Below are positions 22,332 to 34,825 of a DNA stretch of 64,000 nucleotides, one piece after another (positions within the stretch are counted from its first letter, which is position 1; each line of letters begins with the position of its first letter). Below the pieces are notes generated by a model. The model was not told the origin of the DNA. It saw only the letters and a list, made by a program, of their open reading frames with translations, and made no database searches. Source of the DNA: Dipteris shenzhenensis (lineage: Eukaryota > Polypodiophyta > Polypodiopsida > Gleicheniales); assembly GCA_047967505.1 (NCBI GenBank), contig CM106539.1; one strand, written 5' to 3'. The translations under genes and the position numbers were made by a program.

Positions 22332-24189
22332 ATCTTTTAAATGCTCTCTTGCATCATCATTCTCATACATGTAACTAAAACTTTGTAGCTTGAAAGAGAC
22401 CTTTAATTTACTGTCAAATCCCAAATTTGATCACACGAACATAAAGATCTTGAAATTTCAAGTATTTTTCCTTTTTGAACCATCTCAATCCAAGTTATGC
22501 ATCAAAAGTTATGACCCTTCGAAGTTTTGATTATGTATAAGTGAAAAGGGGCGAAAGAAAAAAAAAGGGCCATGTGGCATTTCGGCCGTCGAAGTGCCAC
22601 GTGGGATCAAAATAGACATAACTCGGATTGAGGCAATTTTAAACTATTGTTGGCCACATACATGGCCCAAAAATCATGCCAAGTAGAGGGGGGTCCCAGT
22701 CTCCCTTCCTCTAGCCACGTTGCCTCTCTAACTATCCAAAAAGGTCAGTGGGATTGTGAGAGATGTTGCAAAAGTAGTTTTAACTATACCCAAGCACTCG
22801 ATGCTTATGGGATTAGTCTTTCCTTCATCCACGTGTCATATAGTGCCTGCTTGAGGCATTATTCCTTCAAATAGCCACATATATATTTCCTTATGTCTTG
22901 TGAAGGGGTTTGTGCCACGCAACCCATATTCCAAACCCCCCCCCCCCTTATGGGCCAAATACTTCAAGCAACATCCTTGCCTTGAAATACTGGGTCTTGG
23001 CACCACAAACTCGACTCCCCACAAAGGTCAACCCATCATAGAGATACAAGAGCCGAGCAACAAATCTAGCCACTCTTGCCAACACACATGGACTCCATAG
23101 TCCATTAATCCTATGTTATCCACCTTAAAAATTGTGCCAATCATTGTTGCCTAAAACCGCCTTGCTACTGCCAACAAAATCAGCCCATAATCCTCCTCTA
23201 ATGCAAACACATCTATACTTTGTGCTTATAACAGTGATGGGTTTCCATCAAAATGAGCACATGCTCATCCATTAACCTATGCTCTCAATGTTAGAGGTGG
23301 CGATGCTATCTAGTGAGTGGACATACCCATGGCTATGTGTGAATTATAATAGAAAATTCAAGGAGAGATTTTGGGATGTGAAGAAGTGACTTTCGTTTCT
23401 ATGCAAGACTCCATGGTCCAATATCTTAAGAAATACAACTTCTCTTAAGAAATAAAAGTTCTCTAAAGTTTGGGTTTCTAGTCTATTCCACAACTGTTCA
23501 TGTCTGAAGTTTTCTTCATTATAAGTTATCTCAAGTTTTAACTTCAAGTGAAAAATATATTTTTGAGTGGTTTATTTTCAAGACATCGATTTTTTGGGCT
23601 TGAAAGAGAAGCTACAGCCTATAACAAGCACCACTCTGCAACGTCGACGTACGCATTGCTTGCCAAGAACGTCGACTCAGTCGTCGCGCGAGCTCCAAGA
23701 TTCTCCAGCGGCCTCCAGCAGGGGATTAATATGCTGCACCGATTTATCGCCAGCAGCAAAGGAGCATGACTTGAGTCGCTATAACGTCCTGTTGAGCCAG
23801 ATTTTTCGTCAGCAATAGATCATTCCTAGCCTCCACGCGCGTCACTGTTGCAAGGATTTTCGAGGTACGTATATATTTGCATTGATGCCTTCCCTCTTGC
23901 CGCCTCTGCAGCTCTCTTCCCTCTCCTTCTTCATCTACCCCCTTGCCGCCTCTGCATCTCTCTTCCCTCTCCACTCTGCATGGACCTTCTCTGTTAACAG
24001 TAGCCTCCCCATCCTCCACAGCGCCAGCGCCTTTGAATACCTTTGAATACAGTATATTAAAAGTTCCATATTTTAGTCTCTATTTCATTTGGAGCTGTTA
24101 AAAGGAGTGTCTCTAACTTTTATATATGCATTAGATAGAAATTTTTAGAGTGAAATATAAGCATGATGTCTTTTTTTCTTTGTGGAAAT
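22330..24189. other. Unassigned DNA with a GC-rich patch at 23620-24030
   Basis: Most is AT-rich and featureless. 23620-23870 is CpG-containing and ends in a good donor-like GAG|GTACGT at about 23866. Next comes a CT-rich stretch with a tandem echo of 'CCCTTGCCGCCTCTGCA' at 23895 and 23939. This looks like the 5' end of a gene, but the open frames through it (73 and 83 residues) have no domain I know and no downstream exon is visible. Confidence 0.4.
22570..22604. repeat. Short inverted repeat (15-bp arms)
   Basis: CCATGTGGCATTTCG (22570-22584) and CGAAGTGCCACGTGG (22590-22604) pair with two mismatches (G-T pairs in RNA) around a 5-base loop GCCGT. Confidence 0.8.
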
Positions 24190-24460
24190 TTTGAGAGCAA
24201 TTTTATGCTTTATGCTTTATGGATCTACTCTTTAAATGTTTATGGATGCCTTCTTTGCCATTGATGAATGCCTATGTTTATGCAAGCCTATGTTTCTACA
24301 TGCTGCTATGCTATTTATGCTATAGTCTATGCCTATGTTTCTATTGGTGTTTCTATAGTCTATGCCTATGTTTGTATTGGTGTTTCTATATGTCTATGTT
24401 AGTGTTTGTGCCTATGTGAATGCCATTGTTTGTGCTTCTTTAGTTCAGTGGGTTTATGCC
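24190..24460. repeat. Degenerate minisatellite
   Basis: The word TATGCCTATGTTT(C/G)TATTGGTGTTTCTATA is present twice in tandem (about 24328-24391, 31-33 bp period). It is flanked by decayed versions of GCCTATGTTT and TTATGCTTTATG. Confidence 0.7.
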
Positions 24461-24532
24461 TTGTCTATATGGTATGGCAATATTTCTTTTATTTGCTTAT
24501 AGTATGGAAGTTTCATTTTTATGTAATGATAT

Positions 24533-24616
24533 TCCCCCCCCCTCTGGCATGCCCCATGCCCCCCCCCCCCACACTCCATGCACCCCCCCGCCCCCAACCC
24601 CATGCCCCCCCCCCGA
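24533..24616. repeat. Poly-C tracts
   Basis: Five C runs of 7-11 bases are separated by 'CATGC' or 'CCATGC' words. One strand is almost free of G, so sequencing length errors are likely here. Confidence 0.85.
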
Positions 24617-24789
24617 ACAAACTTTGAGAGCTAAAATAACTCTTCTTTATAGTGTAGGTAGCATTAAAGTTACAACACTAGGGAGCTCCAGGGATGCAAT
24701 TTTTTGGGCATTCAAGGGTTTTGGTGAGCACGCAAAAAAGGGAGGAGTGTAAAAAAGGGATCAATGCAACCTCGGGGGGGTCACTCATC

Positions 24790-25020
24790 ATATGTAACCC
24801 TATCACGTGAGTTCAACAGAAGGATATTTTTTATTTCTAAAATTTACCGAAATAAATATACATAAGGGACTATTTAAAATAGTTTTGGAAAAAATTTACA
24901 GATTTGTATAGAAAAGGGGTACATTTTATTAATGAAAAAATTTACAGATAAGGGATTTTAAATATAGGCCTTGAACACACGTGATATAGAGGGTTTATAC
25001 ATAGTGACCCGCCTGAGAAT
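24790..25020 (+). repeat. Dispersed repeat, copy 1
   Basis: The end of this AT-rich segment (ACACGTGATATAGAGGGTTTATACATAGTGACCC, 24980-25014) matches the one at 28253-28288. The upstream 150 bp show shared words 'AAATTTACAGA' and 'AAGGGA'. It is probably part of one retroelement leader or LTR; the family is unknown. Confidence 0.5.
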
Positions 25021-25148
25021 GCAACCAACCCATTGAAGGTCTTGGTGAGCACGTAGTCTGATAGGTTCTATGAAAGTGTCAAGATAGAGGTAAAAAGGTA
25101 GCACTACCAGAGTGAGTGCTACCAGGTGCCAAGGGTCTCGTGTCAGAG

Positions 25149-25352
25149 GAGAGAGAGAGAGAGAGTGAGAGAGAGAGAGAGAAATGCAAAGTTTTGATAA
25201 CAAATAATGTACGTAATTGGTGATATCCTCTAGTATCGCTAACATTCTATTGATGCTCTATCTTGTAATAAGTACTAAAGTACCATATGTAATTTGTCAA
25301 TATCCTTATATAGTTACTTTAAGAAGCTGATGGATGCAAGGTCTCATTGATG

Positions 25353-25385
<33 letters not shown>

Positions 25386-25483
25386 GTACATGTAAGGCGC
25401 GTATATCACACTTGAAGATACAAGTAATATGTATGCATTTATGGCTTCTAAGTGGCTTCTATGCTAGCTTAGTTTTATTGGTG
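25149..25483. other. GA and CA microsatellites with unassigned DNA
   Basis: (GA)n at 25149-25182 with one T interruption and (CA)n at 25358-25385. Nothing else is recognisable. Confidence 0.7.
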
Positions 25484-25740
25484 GCATTGGCTTATGAATG
25501 ACTTTGGAAGGTGGTAAATTGCTTGATGTTTTGTGTGTTCTTTTGGGTGGCAATTGGCAGGAGCAAGAAGAGGTCAAGGAATGCCACAATAGTTATTGTT
25601 AATATCTTGAAGAAGCATTGGCTTATGAATGGCTTTGGAAGGTGGTGAATTGCTTTACGTTTTGTGTGTTCTTTTGGGTGGCAATCGGTAGTAGCATCAA
25701 GACGTCAAGGAATGTCACAATAGCTATTGTTAGAAAATCT
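25484..25740. repeat. 131-bp tandem duplication
   Basis: GCATTGGCTTATGAATG(A/G)CTTTGGAAGGTGGT starts at 25484 and 25615. Both copies continue through 'TTTTGTGTGTTCTTTTGGGTGGCAAT' to 'CACAATAG(T/C)TATTGTTA'. Confidence 0.9.
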
Positions 25741-28119
25741 ATGAGGTTTCTCTATTTCTCCAACATTGCTCCATCTTTTCCAAGGCTACTTGATCGGTCC
25801 ATTAAGGCTTCTCGATACTTTCCACAATCCTCTCTATGGGATTCTTGTAGTTCTTGTTGCCATTGCCCATAGGCTTCTCCTTCTATGCTAGTTGTGTTTT
25901 TGTGGAATCTTCTTTTGCTACCTTCTCTTAGAGTTGAGCTCAGTTTTAGGTGTTGAGGAGATGCCATAGTAGCTCATTCGTGCTAGGCTTCATAAGAGTT
26001 TATGGTTTTCAACCTTGTAGATGACACCATAGCTATTTTAGATGTGAGTATTGGACATGTTCCTATCTATCCATCTCTTAGAAAATTAGGCATGTACCAC
26101 TCTTGACCTTGATAGCATGCTAGAACATAGTGACTGCTAATTGATTATATATCCTATGTAGTGGAACAAATACAATCCAAATGAAGGACTTTGAATCTAA
26201 GGAGAGTCCTAAGAAGTCCAACTTGTATGAACATATCACTCTCAAGGGGACACTCAGATCTGAGACAATGAAAGTTCAATCTCATGAAATAGTACCTCAC
26301 ACAAGTACTCATACATGGAGCAAACTTGCTACCTAAATAGCTCAATTTGAAGCTCAAAGATACCTTCCAAATCTACCTTATACCCTACTCAACTGTGTGA
26401 TCTCAATGGAATCTTTGAAAGTATAGCAATACCCCAATGGGGTCATATTTATAAGAGAGGAGCTAGTCTTTCCCCTCCCTCCAAATCTAGTCATCTAGCC
26501 TCAAAGGTTGGCTGACCTAGTTTATAATTGATCAGGCTACCAACTTGGCTTGTAGTAGGTTGACCTCCCCATTTGTGAGCCCCCAAAGCAAAGGGGATAT
26601 GCACTTGTGTTTGTTAGGTGACATGTTAGCATTGATTTAGGATGCCATAGGGGTTATCTGAGGTGGAACATAGAGCTACCACATGGAGAACACATTGGTT
26701 GTCATGTGGGTAGCACACAGATAAAGAAAACACAAGAAAAGGGGTTACCACATGGGCAGCATGTAGCAACGTTGCCATGTGGGTATTATAATTAGAAGAA
26801 TACTTGGCCATGAGTGGAGCTCTTGGTGGAGAGATCCTATACAGAGTAGACATGTGGCAAGTATGGACTGATTGAAGCACTTTGAAGGAGATCAGGAGAC
26901 TTGGAACATGGTGATAGCATCCAAGTGCATATGTAGGTCTGTGTGGACATTTTGGAGCAGATATGGTGAGACGTAGGAGAGAGAGAGAGAGAGAGAGAGT
27001 CTCTCAGAGAGAGAGAGACAGTCTCAAAGAGAGAGATAGAGACTCATCTTCATTATAGCTACTACATTCATGCTTAAAAGCTTTCATAAGTTCTTGTGCT
27101 TGCTTGGCATACTAGGGATCTTCAATCCTCACATATAAGGCCTTCAACCTTGCATTGTTGCAATTTTCTGCCCATGTGCTCCACCCAAGGACTAGTTGAG
27201 GGAATGGTTCTTGGCCCCTATGCCCACAAGGCGATGGGGCTAGATGGGACTACTCCCAATCTCAAGTCTTGGACTCTCTCAAAGGGAGAGATGACCTTTG
27301 TTTTTTCCATTTTTGCATGTATTTTGTATCACGCACTATATGTTGTACATCACAAGTTGCACTAAGACATGGATTTTGTCTATTTTGATATTGTATGCGA
27401 TTTGCAAACTCGAAGGTTTGCTAGCTTTAAACTACAAGCATGCTAACTTTACAAAGGCATTAAGCATGCTAACATGAGCTCATTAAGTAGATGTTTTAAC
27501 ATCAATTTTGCTAGAGTAGATAAATAGTATGCAAAAGAGAGAGATGGAGGCCACAAAAAAGAGCTAGAAAAGATTGCATAATTTGAAGGCCAAGGTTATG
27601 GAAGACACGAAGGGGATGTTAGAAGATGATGCCTAGGCTCATGTGCTGAAGTCAAATTTGTGGATGTGAGTCTTATGCATTTCTTTGGGTTGAATTGCTC
27701 ATTGGTAATCTCTACTCATGGTATGGGCAATCCTATGCTACAATACCATCATTTACATACAATCTTAGAAGTGCATCACGGATAAAACAATGGGATGTAA
27801 TATGGGCTTCATGTATAACTAAAGTCCTATAATCTGACAAGAAAAACCTCTTAATTGGAGTTGGAAGAAGAAGTTAGCATTAATGTTTGGAATGGCAGAG
27901 GTACAAGCTAAGCATGATGAGGATGGGGGCACTGCAGTCTTAAAGGGAGAGGTGCTAAGAGTAAAACCTAGGCTTGAATTTGCACATTGCCCATTGTTGC
28001 AATCGGCACCTCTTGTTCATATATGTAGGTTCAAATAACACATATGATGTAGATATCTTACATTTTGAATATTTAATATTTGCCTCCAAGTGACTTTAAA
28101 GTAGTGATGTATCTCTCAC
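25741..28119. other. Unassigned DNA
   Basis: No supported gene. A GA-rich microsatellite with self-complementary CTCTC interruptions lies at 26979-27045. 26690-26800 repeats 'ACCACATGG' and 'ATGTGGGTA' words loosely. Confidence 0.55.
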
Positions 28120-28296
28120 ATAAGTACTTTTAAAATTACTTCATGGAAAAAAATATATCATGGGATTTATAAATTTGAAATTTTTTTACAGAAGGGACAT
28201 AACGAAATGCAAAAAATAGGTTACATAGGGATTTAGAAAAGAATCCTGGAATCCACGTGATATAGAGTTATTACACTAAGTGACTCCCTCGTGGAG
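28120..28296 (+). repeat. Dispersed repeat, copy 2
   Basis: It shares its end (CCACGTGATATAGAGTTATTACA, about 28253-28275) with the segment at 24980-25014. It stops where the LINE fragment begins, so the LINE boundary may cut it. Confidence 0.5.
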
Positions 28297-28915
28297 TTAG
28301 AACAAGTTTTCAGAGCATTTCTTTGGGTTAAGGATATAGCAAAAAGGAAATTTCACAATATCCCATGGGAGGTGCTTAAAGTGCCCAAGTATAGGGGGGG
28401 ATTCAGGTTGCCATCTCACCTAGAAAAATACCTCTCTTATCAATAAATGGATTCCCATATTATTTGTGATGGACACGTCATGGATTGAGATGGTTAAACT
28501 CTTCATAACCAAAGACAAGGGGAAGGGAGTTGGCACATGGGCAGTTGGCGACACTAAGGGGTTCCCTTCAACCTTGGTAGCTTGCTCGCAACCTCTGCTC
28601 GCAGTCTACTGGGTGCATCTTTGCTCTGCGGTTTTTCATGCCATCTGGGAGTTATGTAATAGATGTGCCTTTAAGCCTTAGATTGTTGTTAGGTTTAGGG
28701 TTAAGGTTGTTTCGCTTGTAAGGACACACGTCCTTGCTGATATTAGCTAGATCGTGAGCAAATAAGATTTTCTAATTAGAAACTCCATAGCGGAGGTCGG
28801 CCATGAGTTATAGAGCCCTGGTCAAGTAGTTTGCCTCTCTTTTTGTTTAGGTCTCTTTTCGAGATTGACCATCTCTTAATATTAAAGTCGGCGGGTTTTT
28901 ATCCAAAAAAAAAAA
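28290..28915 (+). mobile_element. 5'-truncated L1-like LINE with poly(A) tail
   Basis: The first frame reads 'VELEQVFRAFLWVKDIAKRKFHNIPWEVLKVPKYRGGFRLPS', the post-RT region typical of plant L1 ORF2. 'AVFHAIWELCNRCAFKP' near 28640 is the end of the zf-RVT-like region. A non-coding 3' UTR of about 230 bases follows, ending in ATTAAAGTC...A(11) at 28905-28915. It is a dead-on-arrival copy. I see no convincing target-site duplication. Confidence 0.75.
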
Positions 28916-29932
28916 GCTTCAAAGCTTTGAACGATATGGTTGTGACTTCTCTTATCAAAATGATTTCTTGAATCAAATCTCTAGTAGGAATATTCTCCTA
29001 TCTCAAAATGTTGTGACATCCGCACCTTTGTTTTGTGACTCAAATGCGCACAACTCCACTTGGGTTTGAACTCAGCTTGAACAAGATCTCACTATAACTT
29101 CTCTACTGTACTAGACGATTCCTTCTGTAGCTCTAAAATTTTTATCGAGAAACTCTCCATATTTTCAAGCTGCAAGAATTTGTTGAAACCTATGTGCAAA
29201 AAAGTAGAAGCACTATACACTCACCCGTCATCATTTCCCACCTTACAACCTAGGCCTCAAGGACATAAAGCCACTATCCCTGGAGATCTTGTCTTGCTCT
29301 ACAACCAAGTGGTGCTTTCGTGTTGGTCCAAGTGGTGATGTCGTGTCGGTTAACCTGGTCAATGTCAATGTTGGTGAGGCTGATCAGTGTTTTTGTCACT
29401 TGTAGATTAGTCAATGTTGGTCAGAGTAGTTGGTCTCTAGCAGATCAATGTGTTGACTAGCCACTCAGTAGAGTTTTGATCCAACCTTGACCCCCGTTGA
29501 TGATATGGTAACTACGTTTAGGGGAAGCGGTGGTAGACATTGAGATGCAAGCGGTCGGATCTCGCGTCCTTTCCCACCTCGTTTCCATTTGCATCTTTTC
29601 AGGCAAGGGTCGTCCACCCAATCGCACTTTGGAAGCACTGCGACTCAATGCTCGTAGACTCTAGTCATCTTCTTTCTGACCATCCCGTAGAACTCCTCAA
29701 GACTTCGGCCACTGAACCATTGTCCGTTCCGCTAGGATTCAGCAAGCATGTAGTGAATTCCAACGCTTTGCTTGGTAATTAATCGTCGAACTTCCGCCCG
29801 TACCTAACGCTCCTGGATCGTTCTCGCATTTAGATTTGATGGGAATTTGGAGGCTGCTGGAATAAGTCACGCAATGGATGTTTGTGTGTATTGCACGTAA
29901 TCACGCTCTTGCAAAACTTTCGGGCCGAGTCT
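28916..29932. other. Unassigned DNA upstream of the 29.9-kb gene
   Basis: 28.9-29.5 kb is AT-rich and unremarkable. From about 29540 the base composition shifts to more GC with CpG, as expected of the 5' flank or untranslated first exons of the gene starting at 29933. Confidence 0.45.
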
Positions 29933-30576
29933 ATGATGCAGTACGCTGTAGAGCAGGAAGCAGAATATCAGCAAGGTGAATCGGGAACGGGCAGCACCCC
30001 TGGTTACTACAAGAGAAAGGTGAGTGCCTCAGCGACCAGACTTCACACCGTACACACGTATAGGCTGCATGTTCTGTTTCTGTTTTGCACAATGCTCTTC
30101 GCGTCACATGGCTAGGTTTGTGTCGACTCATGCAGGACGTTGTTCTGCGGTCCAACACGTTTTCCACAGGAAGGCGCGGATCAAAGCGTAATTTGACAAC
30201 GAGGACGGCGAGTCTGAACCTGAAGGACCGGGAAGCGTTGAGCGGAGTTCGGCTATACGGCGTTTCGGGTGTGAGGGACGTAGAGGTAGCGGGGAAGAAG
30301 GCGGATCAGGAAGGAGGTGCAGCAGCAGGGGCGGCCAAAGACGAAGGAACAACCGCTAGGAACAATATGCAGCAGCAACAAGCGATCAAACCAACGAGGA
30401 GGGGGAGAGGAGGAGGGGCATGGTTGAAGGGGGTGTATACGAGGAGGAGGAGGAGCTTGAAGTGGGTGGCTATGGCGGTGGGGGTGGCAGTTGTGGCCGC
30501 AGCTGTTTGGTATTTTCACGTGAAGCATAACCAAGAGATGGCTCGTCGCAAGGCCAAACGATGGTGGTGGTCCTAG
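29933..30576 (+). CDS. Small predicted tail-anchored membrane protein, unrecognised family (2 exons)
   Basis: Exon 1 is 29933-30019 and exon 2 is 30136-30576, joined across a 116-bp intron with consensus sites (AAAG|GTGAGT; CATGCAG|GAC), phase 0. This gives 175 residues. The N-terminus is acidic/glutamine-rich (MMQYAVEQEAEYQQGE); the middle is basic and Ser/Thr-rich, then Gly/Ala- and Gln-rich. Residues 127-137 are very basic (KGVYTRRRRSL), followed by one hydrophobic segment (about 138-158, WVAMAVGVAVVAAAVWYF). A short tail ends ARRKAKRWWWS. One C-terminal membrane span suggests a tail-anchored protein of ER, plastid or mitochondrial outer membrane. I do not recognise the family, and further 5' exons are possible. 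Confidence 0.6.
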
Positions 30577-33500
30577 CATGCATTTTGTTGTTGCATCTCT
30601 CCTTTATATGTTCAAATCCTATCCTCAAACTTCAACACACTGAGATCATAATTTATTAGTCCTAGTCCTTGCTCAATGCTCAAGTCTCCCTTACATGGAA
30701 ATGCTCTGAATTTGCATTCCCCAAAGTGCTTGACCAATGCGAAATTCACTTTCCTCTCACTTTCCTCTCTACTCTCTGGTGGACATAGTCTCACCTTCCC
30801 TCTTATTATTCAGTTCTTTATGTTCTAGGCTTTAGTGCATCGATATAGCAATGTAGATGCTTTGTGGAGAAGTTTTCAGCTTCTATCTTATTATTTGAAG
30901 TAAGATGAGATTCAGATGGTTTTCTCATGTATGCTACACAATACATCCATTGTTTTGCTATTGCCTTGCTAATATGTCCTCATTATGTCACATTTGGCAT
31001 CTTGTTTTAGCTCATTTTCATCTCAAACTAGTGAATCATAATGAAATAGACTAAGTGTAGAATTGGTTTGGAGTATCTTTTTGTTAACAATGCCTTATCA
31101 AATGTGGTAAGGCGAACACTCATGGAAATGTTGTGACTTTTTGCTAATCATGTAATTGAAAATGGGAAGCACACGTGTGTTCATTCATATCTTTTAATTA
31201 GCATGCCCTATCACCTACAACAATATGGCTTGTAGACCACGAAAATGTTGTCTGTTTCTCCTTACCATGTAGTTAAAACATGCATGACTTTAAGGTGCCT
31301 TTTGTTGAATTTTTATTGATATTGCAAGCAGCTTTTGTGACATGTGGTGATTTTCTTGCTCAAAATGTAACTAGATGTGGATTTAAGGGGCTACTTTTAT
31401 TTGTTGTGAAAGTAAGAAGCTTTGGATAGCTTGATCAGTACCAATATCTCATTTATGTTTTGCGCTACTTCATCCGAGTGCCATGTACATACACTAAAGG
31501 ACTAAAGCAAACCTCTCTAGAGGCCAATAAGGTCACGAACATTGTTCCCTATAATTGTATTTTTTTAAATATAAGTAATTATTGATAGCAATACTGAGAT
31601 TTTAATTAGCAACACACTTAGAGAGATGTTCATAAGCAATTTTCTAAGTGATTGGTTATTACAAGTAGCATGACCCGTCTCTAACAGGTTAGGACCTTGA
31701 AGATTGATATATACAGGTAAAGGTTTCTTATGATCCTTTGATTTTTTCACCCATTGAACTATGGCTTTATACACATTCTTTCCTTCCTCGTATTTTCTCA
31801 AACTATCACACATCATCTTCATGAAAGATGATGCAATTATAGTCTTCATATTTATCCCTAATAACCTTGAATGATGATCACTACATTGAACCTATCTTAT
31901 TTTTCCCTTGGCACAATGGTATTTATGATCCAGAGCTCTTCCAAAGTATACTTGCCCTCCTTTTTCCTAGCTATCTCACTACCCCCTCCTATCTACACTG
32001 TAACATCTAGGTATATTATTTTTGGTGTCTATAGTGTAACATCACATTTTATAAATAGATTAGTGTCTTTGGAATAGGCTTGCTTTTAAGAGCTCCATCA
32101 ACAACCAAGGCAAAGATTTATTAATGTTTGAATGCGAATTTCTATCAGAGCTTTGTGCCTCTATTCTCATGGGAAGTTTGCATCCTCGTGTTGGTCGTCA
32201 CAAAGCCATCTTACACACCGATTGCAAATGAGAGGAGATGGCAGCCCTTATTTGATCTACAACCACCAACACCATCCATTCTATCATGGATGGAAAAGCC
32301 TATAGCAATGAAACAACTAAAATTTAAATGGAGCAAAGGCTATGGCTCACGAAAATCTATGATAGATGTTGACAGACGCTACTATTGGAGTTTTCAGGCA
32401 ACACTACATTTCTAGATTCTGCAAGGTTGGGGAAATGAAAAGGTAGGTCTAATGAAATATCCAGCCTGACCATCCGGTGCATCCATGCCAAAGTGATGTT
32501 CATCTTCCCGTTTGTACCCGAGGTGTTCGCATTGTCTTCTCTGAAAACATTGTTGTGGCGCCACTCATATTCACACCCAAACCTTCAAGTTTATCGTAAC
32601 TTTCAATGGGACGATGCAGCTCCTTGTGTGCCGCCAATGCTCATCATTTTTTGGTGACTCCGTTGTAGATGTAGGAGTGAACAGCAATCTCACGATGGTT
32701 GTGAGGGCCAACTTTCTACCCTATGGTTAAGATTTCATGGATGGAATACTGACGGGACGATTTTGGAATTGCGAGTGACTCATTTCATGGGTAGGGTGTT
32801 CTTTCCATAGCCAGTCTTTAGTGCATTCTGAATTGCATGGAAAGTATGCCGTTGTAACAACCAAACTGGGTGTGCCTTTTTGCTCCCTTCGCTCCTTGAA
32901 TTCATTGTTTCTTTTCATTTCCTTAATCGGTTGGGAGTCGCTTTTGCAAGTTAGGACTTCTGGATATTTCTGCTGTTTGTTTATGTTTGATAGCGTGGTC
33001 TCATTTTCATGCCTCCCTTCTGAACACTACGTTATGTGAATTGAGAAAAACAATAAAATGGCATGGATTTACTTTGATCACTCTACCGACTTGTTATTCA
33101 CCCAATTGTACCATCGTAGAAAAGCGTAGTTCAAACAAAAAATGTAGAGCCATGCTTGATTTTTTGGAATAGTTGGAACTCATTAGACACTAATTCCATC
33201 TCCTCCTCTTCCTTTGTTGCATTGCCTAGGCTTAGCCATCTCCTTCCAACACTCGATTATCATGAGACTCTATTTGACTCCTCAAAAAGCACATGCCTCT
33301 TTTGCTTTGATCGCGGGATCTTCCTGACCGATTTCTTCAAAACCTTTGTCTTACAACCAGCTATACTGAAGTGCATCTCATATGCTTCTGACAATACTGC
33401 CAAAATCCTTTGTTATCTTTCCTTCCATAACTCATTCTCCCTTTCCGTTAGATATGAATGATGTCACGCTACTGCTTATTCATTGAATGCCTCATTTGAA

Positions 33501-34155
33501 CAAAATGGATGGCACAAATTTGCCTACATGTTGCACTAGCGACTCGCAATCCAGTAGAACGTGTTGCCCAAAGTCAAGTCATAGTCTTGAGAATGCGAAG
33601 CTTTTGCTGGAGGGGCAAAGGGGATAGGAGATCTTGTCGATGAGGGACTATCGAATAGAATGGTTGTAGATGCAAAAGAGTCAAAGGGAGAGTCGGCAGA
33701 TCGATCAATCTATTGATAACCCCTCATAGATCCCCACCGCATTAGGCATGGCATAGCATTTGATCCCCACTTCCCTTGATGGACATGTGTGTTAACCTTT
33801 GAATGCCACGTCAAACATAGAAATAAGGAATATAAGATAAGATGAAAAACAAGCATGCTAGAATACATTGGTACCCTCTGTCAAGAATTCATGCCAAAAA
33901 GCAAATCCTCTAATAATTTCTCCCTTGAATTATTTATTGGGGATTTACTAGATGTATTGAGAAGGTTGATTCCAATAGGAGGCGTATCATGTTTAAAGGC
34001 ACCCACATGTTTCACATTGATGATAAGCTAACTTGCATCCCTTGACAAGGCTGACAAATTTGTTACTCACAAACTAGTGAAATAAAAGGGTGTGCTCTAG
34101 CATTGCAAGGGGGTGGGTTATTAGATAGAGGAATGTGTGCCCCAAGCTTACTTAA
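30577..34155. other. Unassigned DNA
   Basis: It holds the 3' flank of the gene above, then AT-rich sequence without recognisable coding. The frames at 31565-31849 (minus, 94 residues), 32128-32415 (plus, 95) and 33156-33461 (plus, 101) have no domain I recognise and no splice context. 'AGTAGCATGAC..GTCT' at 31665 is shared with 9149, a hint of an old dispersed repeat. Confidence 0.5.
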
Positions 34156-34156
34156 A

Positions 34157-34825
34157 TTTGGTAAAGGATCTTCATATAAGGGATGAAAAGTCTCTTATAT
34201 GAATGGTCCAATGGCATGATAGTTCACATAGAGTTCATATATAATTGGTCCATGCATGAAGTTAATGGTTGATTGGCTCATGTGGTGGGTTGACCAATGC
34301 ATGGGCGACTATGTGGCAGTGAGGCTTGTGGTGATTGCCTGATGATTGGTGAAATGATGGATGGCAAATTGGAGGATGCTCACAGCTGGTCATGGAGGTG
34401 GCTAAGGTGGCAATATAACATACCTATAAATATATGCAAAGTCAATGCACTCCTTACTTTTCTCTAGCTCACAGTCTTATAGTCTTCATATGAGAGTTGA
34501 CCTCAGTGAGAATATCTGTAGAACAAGGTCCATAGGAGTCATTCCTATTGATGGAACCTTTTGTCTAAAGGCAACAAACCCAATCGGGTTGCACCTCATT
34601 TTGCAATACTATCACTTTGTGTTTCTATCTCATTATCTACTAAGTATTATTGTGTCCCTAAAATTTATTTGCATGTTATTTTGGAGAAAATAAGAAGGTC
34701 TCATAAGAGAGATCTCAATCTACTGCAATCATAATTGCATGAAAAGTTTATATGATTTTGTGTGACATATGGATATGAGAGAAAAGAGAGACCACTAATC
34801 CAGTGTGTGAATACCTTTAATTTCA
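34157..34825 (+). repeat. Putative 5' LTR of the coding-free element
   Basis: Start TGGTAAAGGATC (one base variation from the TGTTGGTAAA of the 3' copy), TATA box about 265 bases in, end TTTCA just before the worn primer site. Confidence 0.45.
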
